64,000 bases of DNA, from NCBI GenBank assembly GCA_017307355.1, contig JAFKFG010000028.1:1-64000 (forward strand), read 5' to 3'. A program made the translations under genes and the position numbers. Each line of letters starts with the position of its first letter. Within the stretch, counting starts at the first letter, position 1. A model generated the notes under the pieces. It saw nothing but the letters and a program-made list of their open reading frames with translations. It did no database searches and was not told the origin of the DNA. Of this stretch, positions 27,162 to 36,222 are shown one piece after another. Source of the stretch: Alphaproteobacteria bacterium (lineage in GTDB: Bacteria; Pseudomonadota; Alphaproteobacteria; Micropepsales; Micropepsaceae).

Positions 27162-29606
27162 TCCGGTGCCTTCGCCGATATCGCCCACCGTGCCGCGCGA
27201 AGGCGCGGTCTGGCCGGGCGTGCCGGTGACCGGTGCGCCCACATCGCCGGCCGTGACGGTGGCCAGGGTCGCGGCATTGGCTTCGCCCGGCGCCGTGCCG
27301 GCCTTGAAGGCTTCGATGATGGCGCCGGGCGTGCCCGGCTCGTCCAGATTGCCGCTCTTCCAGTCGACGGGGATTTCTTCGATGCCCGGCGCGACGCGGA
27401 AAGGCGTGGACGGCGCATCGGCCAGCGCGCCCTTCATGAAATCGCGGAAGATCGGCGCTGCGGCTGTAGCGCCCTGTTCGTGCCCGCCCAAGGTGCGCGG
27501 ACTGTCGAAGCCGACAAAAACGCCGGCCGCCAGATCGGGCGAGAAGCCGATGAACCAGGTATCGCGCGCTTCGGACGATGTGCCGGTCTTGCCCGCCAAG
27601 GGCTTGCCCACCGCGCGCACCGAAACGCCGGTGCCCCGCTGAACCACGCCTTCCAGCATGGAAACGATCTGATAGGCGGTGCGGGGATCGATCACTTGCT
27701 CGCGCGTATCGGCCAGGAGCGGCTCCTGCTGGCCGGTCCAATTGTCATTGTCGCAGCCTTCGCATTCGCGCCCGTCATGCCGCCAGATGGTCTTGCCGTT
27801 GCGGTCCTGGATGCGGTCGATCAGCGATGCCTGAATCTTTTTGCCGCCATTGACGAATTCCGAATAGCCGGTGACCAGCCGAAGCAAGGTCGTCTCATAG
27901 GCACCCAGCGAATTGGCCAGGAGCGGCGGCAGCTTGTCGTAAACGCCGAAGCGGATGGGATACGGCACGACCTTGTCCATGCCCAGCGTATAGGCCAGCC
28001 GCACCGTCATCACGTTGCGGGACAGTTCCAGGCCCCGCCGCAAGGTGGTGTCGCCCAGGAAGTCATGTTCGAAATTGTCCGGCTGCCACAGGCCCTGGCC
28101 CGGCCCCATATCCATCACGAAAGGCGCATCAAGCACTTTGGAAACCGGCGTATAGCCATTGTCCAGCGCCGCGGCATAAACGAAAGGCTTGAAGGACGAT
28201 CCCGGCTGACGCATCGCCTGCATGGCGCGGTCGAATTGCGAGGAGGCATAGGAGAAGCCGCCCGACAGCGCCAAGACACGGCCGGTGTGCGGATCCATCG
28301 CCACGATGGCGCCGTTGATTTCCGGAATTTGGCGCAGGCCGAACTCGCCGGGCTTGCCTTCCGGCTCGACATAGAGTGCGTCGCCCGGCTTGGCCACGTC
28401 CTGGGGCTTCTGCGGCGCGGCGCCGACATTGGCGTTCTTCAGCTCGCGCCGGGCCCATTTGTAATTCTCATAGGGAATGGTGCCGGTGGTGCCGTCGGCG
28501 AATCCGATCTTGATCGTCTTCTGGTCGAAGCCCAGCGCGACGGAAAGCTTCCAGGTTTCCACGCCGGACTGGTTGGGCATCTTCTTCAACTGGGCGCGCC
28601 AGTCGCCATTGATGTCGACATGGGTCTTGGCGCCACGCCAGCCATGGCGCCGGTCATAGCGCACCAGCCCGGAGCGGAGCGCGCTGACCGCATAATTCTG
28701 CAGCCTGGTGTCGAGCGAAGCCCGCACCTGCAGCCCGCCGTCATAAAGCGCCTTCTCGCCATATTTGGCATAAAGCTGGCGGCGCACTTCCTCGACATAA
28801 TAGTCCACGTCCGCGGCCTGGCTGCCCAAGGCACGCATCTGCGCCACCAGCGGTTCGGCCTTGGCGGCGGCGGCCTGCGCGCTGGTGATGTACCGGTTCT
28901 CGGCCATTTGGCCGATCACCCAATTGCGGCGGTCCACCGCCGCGGCGTGATTGAAGCGCGGGTCGTAATTGGCGGGCCCCTTGGGCAGCGCCGCCAGGAA
29001 TGCCACTTCGGCGATGTCCAGATCGTCCAGCGATTTGCCGAAATAGTTCAGCGCCGCCGCGCCCACGCCGTAACTATGTTCGCCCAGATAGATTTCGTTG
29101 AGATAGAGCTCCAGGACTTTCGACTTGGGATAGGTCGCATCGATGCGGATGGCCAGAATGGCTTCGCGGATCTTGCGGCTGAACTTCACGTCCGAATTGA
29201 GCAGGAAATTACGCGCCACCTGCTGGGTGATGGTGGACGCGCCCTGGGGACGCCGTCCCTCCAGCACCAGGCCCACATCCTTCAGCGCGGCGCGCAGGAT
29301 GCCGGATGGATCGATGCCGGGATGGCTGTAGAAATTGCGGTCTTCGGCGCTGGTGAAAGCTTCGGCCACCAGCTTGGGAATGAACGCCGCAGGCACGAAG
29401 ATGCGGGACTCGCGGGCATACTCACCCAGGACGGTGCCATTGCCGGCATAGACGCGGGTGGTGACGGGCGGGTTGTAATTCTTCAGCGCCTCGACGCTGG
29501 GAAGGTCCCGCGTCACGTTATAGATATAGACGCCGACCGCCAGCACGCCCAACACGGCAAGCGCGGCAACTCCGAGACCGGCATAGACAAGAAGGCGGCG
29601 AACCAT
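27150..29606 (-). CDS. mrcA: Penicillin-binding protein 1A (bifunctional transglycosylase/transpeptidase)
   Basis: 818 residues from ATG 29606. N-terminal signal anchor (VRRLLVYAGLGVAALAVLG). Family 51 glycosyltransferase domain with the catalytic Glu in FTSAEDRNFYSHPGID and later QGASTITQQVARN. Transpeptidase domain with the active serine in RQPGSSFKPFVYAAAL and KTG box GKTGTSSEARDTWFIG. It polymerises glycan strands and cross-links peptides. ATG 29606 has AGAGG 5 bases upstream; a GTG at 29639 lies at the -10 element and is unlikely. The C-terminus (GEGTGGLY) stops within the 42-bp repeat. Confidence 0.95.
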   Translation of the reverse strand: MVRRLLVYAGLGVAALAVLGVLAVGVYIYNVTRDLPSVEALKNYNPPVTTRVYAGNGTVLGEYARESRIFVPAAFIPKLVAEAFTSAEDRNFYSHPGIDPSGILRAALKDVGLVLEGRRPQGASTITQQVARNFLLNSDVKFSRKIREAILAIRIDATYPKSKVLELYLNEIYLGEHSYGVGAAALNYFGKSLDDLDIAEVAFLAALPKGPANYDPRFNHAAAVDRRNWVIGQMAENRYITSAQAAAAKAEPLVAQMRALGSQAADVDYYVEEVRRQLYAKYGEKALYDGGLQVRASLDTRLQNYAVSALRSGLVRYDRRHGWRGAKTHVDINGDWRAQLKKMPNQSGVETWKLSVALGFDQKTIKIGFADGTTGTIPYENYKWARRELKNANVGAAPQKPQDVAKPGDALYVEPEGKPGEFGLRQIPEINGAIVAMDPHTGRVLALSGGFSYASSQFDRAMQAMRQPGSSFKPFVYAAALDNGYTPVSKVLDAPFVMDMGPGQGLWQPDNFEHDFLGDTTLRRGLELSRNVMTVRLAYTLGMDKVVPYPIRFGVYDKLPPLLANSLGAYETTLLRLVTGYSEFVNGGKKIQASLIDRIQDRNGKTIWRHDGRECEGCDNDNWTGQQEPLLADTREQVIDPRTAYQIVSMLEGVVQRGTGVSVRAVGKPLAGKTGTSSEARDTWFIGFSPDLAAGVFVGFDSPRTLGGHEQGATAAAPIFRDFMKGALADAPSTPFRVAPGIEEIPVDWKSGNLDEPGTPGAIIEAFKAGTAPGEANAATLATVTAGDVGAPVTGTPGQTAPSRGTVGDIGEGTGGLY

Positions 29607-29638
29607 TGAGCCTCTGGGCCCTTTTCGATTTAGGCTCA

Positions 29639-29644
29639 CTTATA
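29639..29644 (-). promoter_or_regulatory. Candidate -10 element of the PBP1A gene
   Basis: TATAAG on the minus strand in context GGGTACTATAAGTG. No convincing -35 lies 16-18 bases upstream, so only the -10 is proposed. If it is used, transcription begins near 29632 and supports the ATG at 29606. Confidence 0.35.
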
Positions 29645-29707
29645 GTACCCCTTTTGGGTTGAAAAGAGGCGCATATCCCGTACGATTTTTCATGAAGTGC
29701 CGGGGGC

Positions 29708-31054
29708 TCATGGAGGAGTTCCCGCCGAAGTGACGCCGAAATGGCGATCCACGGCGTTGGCGATGGTCCGCGCCACCTTTTCGCGCCAGGCATCGGTGTT
29801 CATCTGCGCCGCGTCCGACCGATTGGACAGATAACCCAATTCGATCAGAACTGACGGCACGTCGGGCGCCACCAGCACGGCGAGGCTCGCGGCGCGGTGG
29901 GGGCTGCGGGCCAATATGTCGGTGACCCCGTGCAGATGGCTGAGCGCCGTCTCCGCAAAGCGCGAGGAGCGGTTCATGGTGTCGCGCTGCGCCAGGTCGA
30001 TCAGGATCGGCGCCACCGGGCTGTTGGCATTGGACAGATCCACGCCCGCGATGATGTCCGACTGGTTTTCGCGCTTGGCCAGCGCCGCGGCTTCGCGGTC
30101 GGAGCGGCCGTCATTCAGCGTATAGATCGAAAGGCCATTCACATCCGGGTCCGGATTGGAATCGGCGTGCAGCGATATCATCAAATCGGCCTTGAGCTTG
30201 CGCGCGATCGCCACCCGCTCCGGCAAGGGAACGAACGCGTCGCTGTCGCGGGTCAGATGCACCACATAGTCCCGGGCCCGCAGCGCCTTGGCCAGCTTGA
30301 GCCCTTCGGCCAGCACCAGATCCTTTTCCAGAAGATCGTTGACGCCGTTGGTCCCGGAATCCAGGCCCCCGTGCCCCGGATCGATCACGATCACTTTGCG
30401 TCCGGACGGGCGCGGCGCTTCGGCGATCATCGCCCGCAGGCGCTCCGCATCGGTTTCCCGCGCCTTGAGATCGGCGGGCCATCCCGCTTCGGTGTTGAAT
30501 TTGGTGCGCTGGGTGGGGAAGAGATCGATCACCACCCGGTAGCCGAACCCGTTGCTGGGCGGAAGCACCAAGGGATCGGACACCGTCACCGGCCGGCTGA
30601 GATCGATCACCATGCGCGAATAGCCCTTGCGGAACACGCCATAGCGGTAGGATTTCACGGAGCCCAGGCCCGAGGGGCGCGGCGGCGCGCTGAGCCGCCA
30701 GGACACTTCGGGCATGTCCACCACCACGCGGTCGGGATTGGCGAGCGTGAAGGTGCGCAGATTCACCGGATCGCTGAGTTCGATCACGAAGCGGGTGCGG
30801 TCGTCATGCTCGCCGATGCGGGCGCTGAGCACGACGGGGGGATTGGTGCCGGCATTGCCGCCAGGCGACGGCCCCGCGCCCTTGGGCGGAGGCGTCTTGG
30901 CGGGGGCCACCGGCAGATGGGTGGCCGAAGGGGGCGCATTTGGTGCGGTCTGGTCCTGGCGCAGCACCCGGGCAATCGGATCGTCCGCCGGCTGGGCCGC
31001 AGCCGCCAGGCCCAGTCCTGCCAAAACGACTGCTATGGCCATGATTCGAAACAA
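29708..31054 (-). CDS. N-acetylmuramoyl-L-alanine amidase with AMIN domain (AmiC-like)
   Basis: 448 residues. Signal peptide (IAVVLAGLGLAAAAQ), a Pro-rich linker, an AMIN domain (about residues 75-185: RTFTLANPDRVVVDMPEVSW), then the Amidase_3 domain with zinc ligands in VIVIDPGHGGLDSGTNG, the Glu in LLEKDLVLAEGLKLAK, the His of MISLHADSNPD and the catalytic Glu in VPSVLIELGYLSN. It removes stem peptides from septal peptidoglycan during division; AMIN targets it there. The TTG at 31054 has GAGG 7 bases upstream; ATG 31042 is the alternative but would lose the Arg of the signal peptide. Confidence 0.93.
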   Translation of the reverse strand: MFRIMAIAVVLAGLGLAAAAQPADDPIARVLRQDQTAPNAPPSATHLPVAPAKTPPPKGAGPSPGGNAGTNPPVVLSARIGEHDDRTRFVIELSDPVNLRTFTLANPDRVVVDMPEVSWRLSAPPRPSGLGSVKSYRYGVFRKGYSRMVIDLSRPVTVSDPLVLPPSNGFGYRVVIDLFPTQRTKFNTEAGWPADLKARETDAERLRAMIAEAPRPSGRKVIVIDPGHGGLDSGTNGVNDLLEKDLVLAEGLKLAKALRARDYVVHLTRDSDAFVPLPERVAIARKLKADLMISLHADSNPDPDVNGLSIYTLNDGRSDREAAALAKRENQSDIIAGVDLSNANSPVAPILIDLAQRDTMNRSSRFAETALSHLHGVTDILARSPHRAASLAVLVAPDVPSVLIELGYLSNRSDAAQMNTDAWREKVARTIANAVDRHFGVTSAGTPP

Positions 31055-31484
31055 TTTTCAGCCTCACCCGGGTGGGGAACCCTAAAATCACCCGAAAATC
31101 TTTACGTTTCGTTAGCCGCATGGCCCCAGCTTAGGCCGTACAAGCCCTTGCCGGGAGGCACCCTGCCCCCTACAAGTGCTTCCCATGCTGCTCTGCCCCG
31201 GCCATGGCCGGAAGATGCAGTGGTCCGGATGCCCCGCCGTCTCCCCAGATATCTTTCCCGAGACGGTGCAGGAAGCCCTCCATTGCAGATAGCAGCGCCT
31301 CTCCGCCCCCGGGCGGCCCGAATTTAAGTGTTATTCATGACCGGCATTTTGCGACCCAACCCGATCTGCTCCGCGGCCCTGCCGCGGGGTTCCGGCGGCC
31401 GCTTGCCCCCAACAATATGGCCCGCCGCCCCCGCATTCGCGTTGTCACGCGATCGGCAAGCGCGCGCGCGCCTCGGAGACATCC
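31055..31484 (+). other. 430-bp gap upstream of rne; probable long leader
   Basis: No supported ORF, tRNA or clear promoter. It contains short inverted repeats, including GGCCATGGCC near 31195-31205 and CCGCGG-CCCTG-CCGCGG (31371-31387), and a GC-rich stretch up to the GGAG at 31473. Long structured 5' leaders used for feedback by the enzyme itself are known for rne in E. coli. Such a role here is inference; I cannot match this to a named RNA family. Confidence 0.4.
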
Positions 31485-34253
31485 ATGTCCAAGCGCATGC
31501 TCATAGACGCCAACCACCCGGAAGAAACCCGCGTGGTGGTTCTCGACGGATCCAAAGTCGAGGAATTTGATTTCGAGGCCGCCAGCAAGCGGCCGCTCAA
31601 AGGCAACATTTATCTCGCCAAGGTGACGCGCGTGGAGCCTTCGCTCCAGGCCGCGTTCGTGGAGTATGGCGGCAACCGCCAGGGCTTCCTCGCCTTCTCG
31701 GAAATCCATCCGGATTATTACCAGATCCCGGTCGCCGACCGGCAGGCGCTTCTGGCCGAACAGGAAGCCGAAGCCCGCCGCCGCCAGGAAGACGATATCG
31801 AAAGCTTCGAGATGGGTTCGGGCACCAAGCCCGAAGGCGAGGAAGACGAGGAAGACGATACCGCCGAAGAAGCCGGTGAGGATGGCGACGACACCGCCCT
31901 GGTCCCTCTCGATGCGGCCAGCATCGAGCTGCCCGGAGAGAGCGAGCCGGAAACCGATGCCGCCCCGCGCGGGGCTGCGGAAGACGCGGCCCATGGCGAT
32001 GACGACGACCATGCCGACATATTCGTCAATCATGACGGCGCCGCGGTCGAGCACGATGCCGACGAGCATGAGGACGAGGTTCCCACCAAATCCGAAGCCG
32101 CCCATGCCGCCGAGGCCGATTACGGTCACGACCCGCAGGTCGTAGAGGCCGAAGCCGCCGAAGAGAATGAAGGCGAGATCGAACCGGTATCGGTGAGCGA
32201 ATCCGCATCCGACGATGTCGCGTCCGCGGAGGCCGCCGAAGAGAATGAAGGCGCCATCGAGCCCGTGGACGGCGAGACGGGCGAAACCCAGTCCGACGAA
32301 GACCAGACCGGCGAAGGCGGCGAGAAGAAGCTGCAGATGCAGCGCCCGCCCCAGAAATGGATGCGCCGCCGCCACTACAAAATTCAGGAAGTCATCAAGC
32401 GCCGCCAGATCATCCTGGTGCAGGTGGTCAAGGAAGAGCGGGGCAACAAAGGCGCCGCGCTCACCACCTATCTGTCGCTGGCGGGCCGTTATTGCGTGCT
32501 GATGCCCAACACGCCGCGCGGCGGCGGCATTTCCCGCAAGATCACCAACGCGGCCGACCGCAAGCGGCTGAAGTCCGCTGCCCAGGGCCTGGAACTTCCC
32601 GAAGGCATGGGGCTGATCATCCGCACCGCGGGCGAGAACCGCACCAAGCTGGAGATTCGCCGCGATTATGAATATCTGATGCGGCTGTGGGACACGATCC
32701 GGGAAAAGACCCTCTCCTCCAACGCGCCGGCCTGCGTCTATGAGGAAGGCGACCTGATCAAGCGCGTGATCCGCGATCTCTTCACCAAGGATGTGAAGGA
32801 TTTGGTGGTGGAAGGCGAAGCGGGCTTCCGCAACGCCAAGGACTTCATGCGCATGCTGATGCCCGCCCAGGCCCGCAATGTGCACCAATACAAGGACACG
32901 GTGCCGCTGTTCCAGCGCATGCATATCGAGCAGCAGCTCGATGCCATGTTCTCGCCCACCGTCACGCTCAAGTCGGGCGGCTATATCGTCATCAACCAGA
33001 CCGAAGCCCTGGTCTCGATCGACGTCAATTCCGGCCGCGCCACCCGCGAGCATTCCATCGAGGAAACCGCCCGCAAGACCAACCTGGAAGCCGCCGACGA
33101 AGTGGGTCGCCAGCTTCGCCTGCGCGACCTGGCCGGCCTGATCGTGATCGACTTCATCGATATGGAAGAAAGCCGCAACGACCGCGAAGTCGAAAAGCGG
33201 CTGCGCGATGCGGTGAAGAATGATCGCGCCCGGGTCCAGATCGGCAAGATCAGCCAGTTCGGCCTGATGGAAATGTCGCGCCAGCGCCTGCGCGCGGGCG
33301 TGGTCGCCTCCTCCACCGTGATCTGCCCCCATTGCGGCGGCGCCGGCATCATCCGCTCCGTCGAATCCACCGCGCTGCGCGTGCTGCGCGCCCTGGAAGA
33401 GGAAGGCGAGAAGAACCGCGCCAGCGCCGTGACGGTGAAGGTGGCCAATGACGTGGCGATCTACACCCTGAACCAGAAGCGCCGCGAGCTGGCCCGTATC
33501 GAGGCCGAATACGGCATGGAAGTTTCCTTCGAGCCCAAGGAAGGCCTGATGGCCGGCCATTTCGAGCTCGACCGGATTCGCACTCGCGATCCCGAAGACC
33601 GGCCGCGCAGCCACGCCGTGTCGATCGAGGCGGGCTTTGTGCCCTCCGACGAACCGGAAGACGATGTGGTCGAGGTGGAGGGAGAAGAAGAGGTCGAGGA
33701 AACCGAGGACGTCGCCACCGCCGACGAGGAATCGCATCAGGCGCCGCAGCAGCCGCGCGAAGGCGAAGGCAAGCGCCGCCGCCGCCGCCGGGGCGGCCGG
33801 GGCCGCAATCGCGATCGTCGCCCCGAAGGGGCCGATGTGGCCGCGCCCGCAAGCGATGCCGAAGGCGTTGCCGTCGAAGCGGGCAATGCCGATCAAGCCG
33901 CCGGGGACGAAGACCAGCATGGCCATGACGACAATGGCCATGCGAACGGGGGCGAAGGCCAGAATGGCGAAGGCAGCGGCCGCCGCCGCCGGCGCCGCCG
34001 TGGCCGCCGTGGCGGCCGGGCCCGCGATGACGCACAGCCTTCCGCGCCGTCCTTCGGTTCGGACGCCGACCGTTTCGGCACCCCGGACGAGATCGACACC
34101 ACGCCGACCAGCACGCCCGTGCATGCGCCCGGCGCGCCGTCCACGCCCGTCTGGTCGTTGCAGGACGACATTCCGGACACCACGCCGAAGGAAGAAGCGC
34201 CCAAGCCCGCCAAGAAGGGCTGGTGGCAACGCGCATTCAGCGGCGATAAATAA
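31485..34253 (+). CDS. rne: Ribonuclease E
   Basis: 922 residues. The S1 domain starts at about residue 38 (GNIYLAKVTRVEPSLQAAFV) and resumes at about 290 (KWMRRRHYKIQEVIKRRQ). Between them is a 190-residue acidic insert, residues 100-288. Then comes the 5'-sensor/RNase H-like part, and the DNase I-like catalytic site with the metal Asp residues in VSIDVNSGRATRE and GLIVIDFIDMEE. The Zn-link is CPHCGGAGIIRS. The C-terminal 250 residues are disordered, with acidic blocks and Arg clusters (KRRRRRRGGRGRNRDRR) for RNA and degradosome contacts. The start ATG has GGAG 6 bases upstream. Confidence 0.95.
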   Translation: MSKRMLIDANHPEETRVVVLDGSKVEEFDFEAASKRPLKGNIYLAKVTRVEPSLQAAFVEYGGNRQGFLAFSEIHPDYYQIPVADRQALLAEQEAEARRRQEDDIESFEMGSGTKPEGEEDEEDDTAEEAGEDGDDTALVPLDAASIELPGESEPETDAAPRGAAEDAAHGDDDDHADIFVNHDGAAVEHDADEHEDEVPTKSEAAHAAEADYGHDPQVVEAEAAEENEGEIEPVSVSESASDDVASAEAAEENEGAIEPVDGETGETQSDEDQTGEGGEKKLQMQRPPQKWMRRRHYKIQEVIKRRQIILVQVVKEERGNKGAALTTYLSLAGRYCVLMPNTPRGGGISRKITNAADRKRLKSAAQGLELPEGMGLIIRTAGENRTKLEIRRDYEYLMRLWDTIREKTLSSNAPACVYEEGDLIKRVIRDLFTKDVKDLVVEGEAGFRNAKDFMRMLMPAQARNVHQYKDTVPLFQRMHIEQQLDAMFSPTVTLKSGGYIVINQTEALVSIDVNSGRATREHSIEETARKTNLEAADEVGRQLRLRDLAGLIVIDFIDMEESRNDREVEKRLRDAVKNDRARVQIGKISQFGLMEMSRQRLRAGVVASSTVICPHCGGAGIIRSVESTALRVLRALEEEGEKNRASAVTVKVANDVAIYTLNQKRRELARIEAEYGMEVSFEPKEGLMAGHFELDRIRTRDPEDRPRSHAVSIEAGFVPSDEPEDDVVEVEGEEEVEETEDVATADEESHQAPQQPREGEGKRRRRRRGGRGRNRDRRPEGADVAAPASDAEGVAVEAGNADQAAGDEDQHGHDDNGHANGGEGQNGEGSGRRRRRRRGRRGGRARDDAQPSAPSFGSDADRFGTPDEIDTTPTSTPVHAPGAPSTPVWSLQDDIPDTTPKEEAPKPAKKGWWQRAFSGDK

Positions 34254-34342
34254 TCGCCGCCAAACGCATTTTCTTTTGCCCTATCGCTTCGCTATTCGAG
34301 GCAGATAGCGACGATAAATAAATTCGGCTCGCGTGAGATGCG

Positions 34343-34744
34343 TCAGGACTTCTGGCGCATCTCCATGCCGCCCAATTCCTGCACCCAATCCAGCGCCGAG
34401 CGGCACCAGATCTGTCGTTGCGGCCTCAGCTCGGCGCGTTCAGCAAGCGGGCCGGTCCGCAGGTTGAACAGCGCGGGATGCTTCACGTCCGAGGCATAGA
34501 TCGGCGTGCCGCAGGTGGCGCAGAAGGCCTGGGCGCGTGGATTGCCGCTTTCCGCCGTCTTCACATAGATCTTGGGCACGCCGCTGAGGATATGGAAATC
34601 CCCGGCCCTCGCCGGCACGCTGACGCGATAGGCCGTGCCGGTGAGGATCTGGCAATCCTTGCAATGACAGATGCTGACCTGGGCGGGATCGATCTCCGCC
34701 TCATAAACAAGTTCGCCGCAATGACATTGGCCGTGAACTTTCAT
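34343..34744 (-). CDS. GFA family (glutathione-dependent formaldehyde-activating fold) protein
   Basis: 133 residues. Zinc-binding cysteines appear as GQCHCGELVYE, ICHCKDCQ and FCATCGTPIY, the full Mss4-like GFA set. Most members have no proven glutathione-formaldehyde activity, so the name is structural. ATG 34744 is chosen for the family start MKVHGQCHCG. It follows the GGT-like gene by 4 bases on the same strand and is convergent with rne. Confidence 0.88.
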   Translation of the reverse strand: MKVHGQCHCGELVYEAEIDPAQVSICHCKDCQILTGTAYRVSVPARAGDFHILSGVPKIYVKTAESGNPRAQAFCATCGTPIYASDVKHPALFNLRTGPLAERAELRPQRQIWCRSALDWVQELGGMEMRQKS

Positions 34745-34748
34745 GCGC

Positions 34749-36101
34749 CTACTCGCTGGTGGCCGCACCCAGACCGTGACCGCCCGGGTCCGGCAGCGCC
34801 ACGCACACAGTCTGACAGGAGATGACATTCACCGTCACCATCGGCGCCGCTCCGGTGGACCGCATGTCGGCGGGCCGGCCGATCTGCTGGCCACCCGCGA
34901 GTTTCAGGAAGGCATAGGCGATGGCGGCCGTTCCGTTCGGCCCGCCCGCCCCCACCCCGGTCAGCACCGCGCGGCCATTGCCATCGCGGGCGATCAGGGG
35001 CGTCAGGAAGGCACCAGCGATGCCGGCCGGCGCCGATGGCGAATTGGCCAAGAGCACGCCGCTGCCGCCGGCGGTATGGCCCGCGCCGAACGCGCCATTC
35101 AAGGTCATGGCGCAGGTCGCGACCTGGCCGTTGCGGTCGACAGCCGCAAAACCGGTTCCGCCCAGATCGGACGGCAAAGTGGAAACGCCGAAGCTGGCAA
35201 GGCTCTGGCGCACCGCCAGCACCACCGAGGCTTCCGCGTCGGCGCTGCGCGCGGCGTTGGTGAACAGCGACTGGGCGAACTGTCCCGCGCCGGTCGCCGC
35301 ATTCGGCAACGCGACGCTATATCCGCCCTGGTTCATCAGGCGCGGCGCCGTGACCGTGGTGCGATAGTCCGCCAAGTCGGCGGCCGATATCGCGCCGCCC
35401 TGGGATGCGGAATAGCGCACCAGTCCGTCGGCCACCGCGCCTTTGTAGAAGCCGTCCGGGCCGGACAGGCGGATGGCGGCCAGGGTCTGCGACAGCGCCA
35501 GATTGGTGGCGATCGCTCCTTCCGGCCGTGGCGTGCCATTCTCGTTCATGAATTCGGCCGCCAAGGCCGCATCCAGCCGCACGCTGTTCTGCGCATTGCC
35601 CAGGCGCGTCCACAAGGCATGGCTGATGGGAAAGCCGCTGGCGGCATAGGCTTCGCCGCCCGACACGGTGCGCTGCCAGGGCAAAGTGCCGAATGCCGAT
35701 TGAAGGTCATAGAAACCGCGAACGGCGCCGGGCACGGCATAGGTGCCGCCGCTGCTGGCGGCGCGCGGCAGGAAGTCGAATTCCCGCACACCCTTCACCG
35801 GATCGCTGATCAAGCAGATGCCGCCGCCGCCCAGCCCCACCGCCACGGGATAGGTCGCGGACATGGCGAAGAACATCGCCGTCACCGCATCGGCGGCACT
35901 GCCGCCCTGACCGAGAATCGCGGTGCCGGTCTTGACCGCGAAAGGCTCGTCGCCCACCGCCAAGCCCATGCTCTGCGACGCTGCGGCGCCGGAAGGTCCG
36001 CCCAATCCCAAGGTGGAATCCATTGCCGATCCCAGGGAGCAGCCGGCAAGAAGGGCCGCCAGCGGCAAGGCAAAAAATGGCGCGACGCGAAAATCAGGCA
36101 T
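34749..36101 (-). CDS. Gamma-glutamyltransferase-like lipoprotein
   Basis: 450 residues, shorter than usual GGT (about 550-580). Lipobox LAGC at residues 18-21 predicts a lipoprotein. Recognisable segments are GGSAADAVTAMFFAMSATYP, GLGGGGICLISDP and DLGGTGFAAVDRNGQVATCA followed by GAFGAGHTAGGSGVLL. The autoprocessing site is normally TTH; here the aligned place reads GGTGFAAVD, so one Thr is kept but the His is lost. Processing and transferase or hydrolase activity are therefore uncertain. Probably periplasmic. Confidence 0.78.
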   Translation of the reverse strand: MPDFRVAPFFALPLAALLAGCSLGSAMDSTLGLGGPSGAAASQSMGLAVGDEPFAVKTGTAILGQGGSAADAVTAMFFAMSATYPVAVGLGGGGICLISDPVKGVREFDFLPRAASSGGTYAVPGAVRGFYDLQSAFGTLPWQRTVSGGEAYAASGFPISHALWTRLGNAQNSVRLDAALAAEFMNENGTPRPEGAIATNLALSQTLAAIRLSGPDGFYKGAVADGLVRYSASQGGAISAADLADYRTTVTAPRLMNQGGYSVALPNAATGAGQFAQSLFTNAARSADAEASVVLAVRQSLASFGVSTLPSDLGGTGFAAVDRNGQVATCAMTLNGAFGAGHTAGGSGVLLANSPSAPAGIAGAFLTPLIARDGNGRAVLTGVGAGGPNGTAAIAYAFLKLAGGQQIGRPADMRSTGAAPMVTVNVISCQTVCVALPDPGGHGLGAATSE

Positions 36102-36222
36102 GAAAGTCCCGTAACCAAAGGAAATGCTTGCCTCCGGTTATGCCGGAACGATGCGCGTGGGGCAACGCGCCAGGATTTGACCTAAAGGCCGCCGCCACCT
36201 AGTTTCCCGCGAGACGGGGGTC

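Noticed and set aside
31335..34229. Minus-strand open frame (964 codons) opposite rne
   Set aside because: Codon-bias shadow; low-complexity Ala/Gly/Phe-rich sequence with no domain, against a complete RNase E on the other strand.
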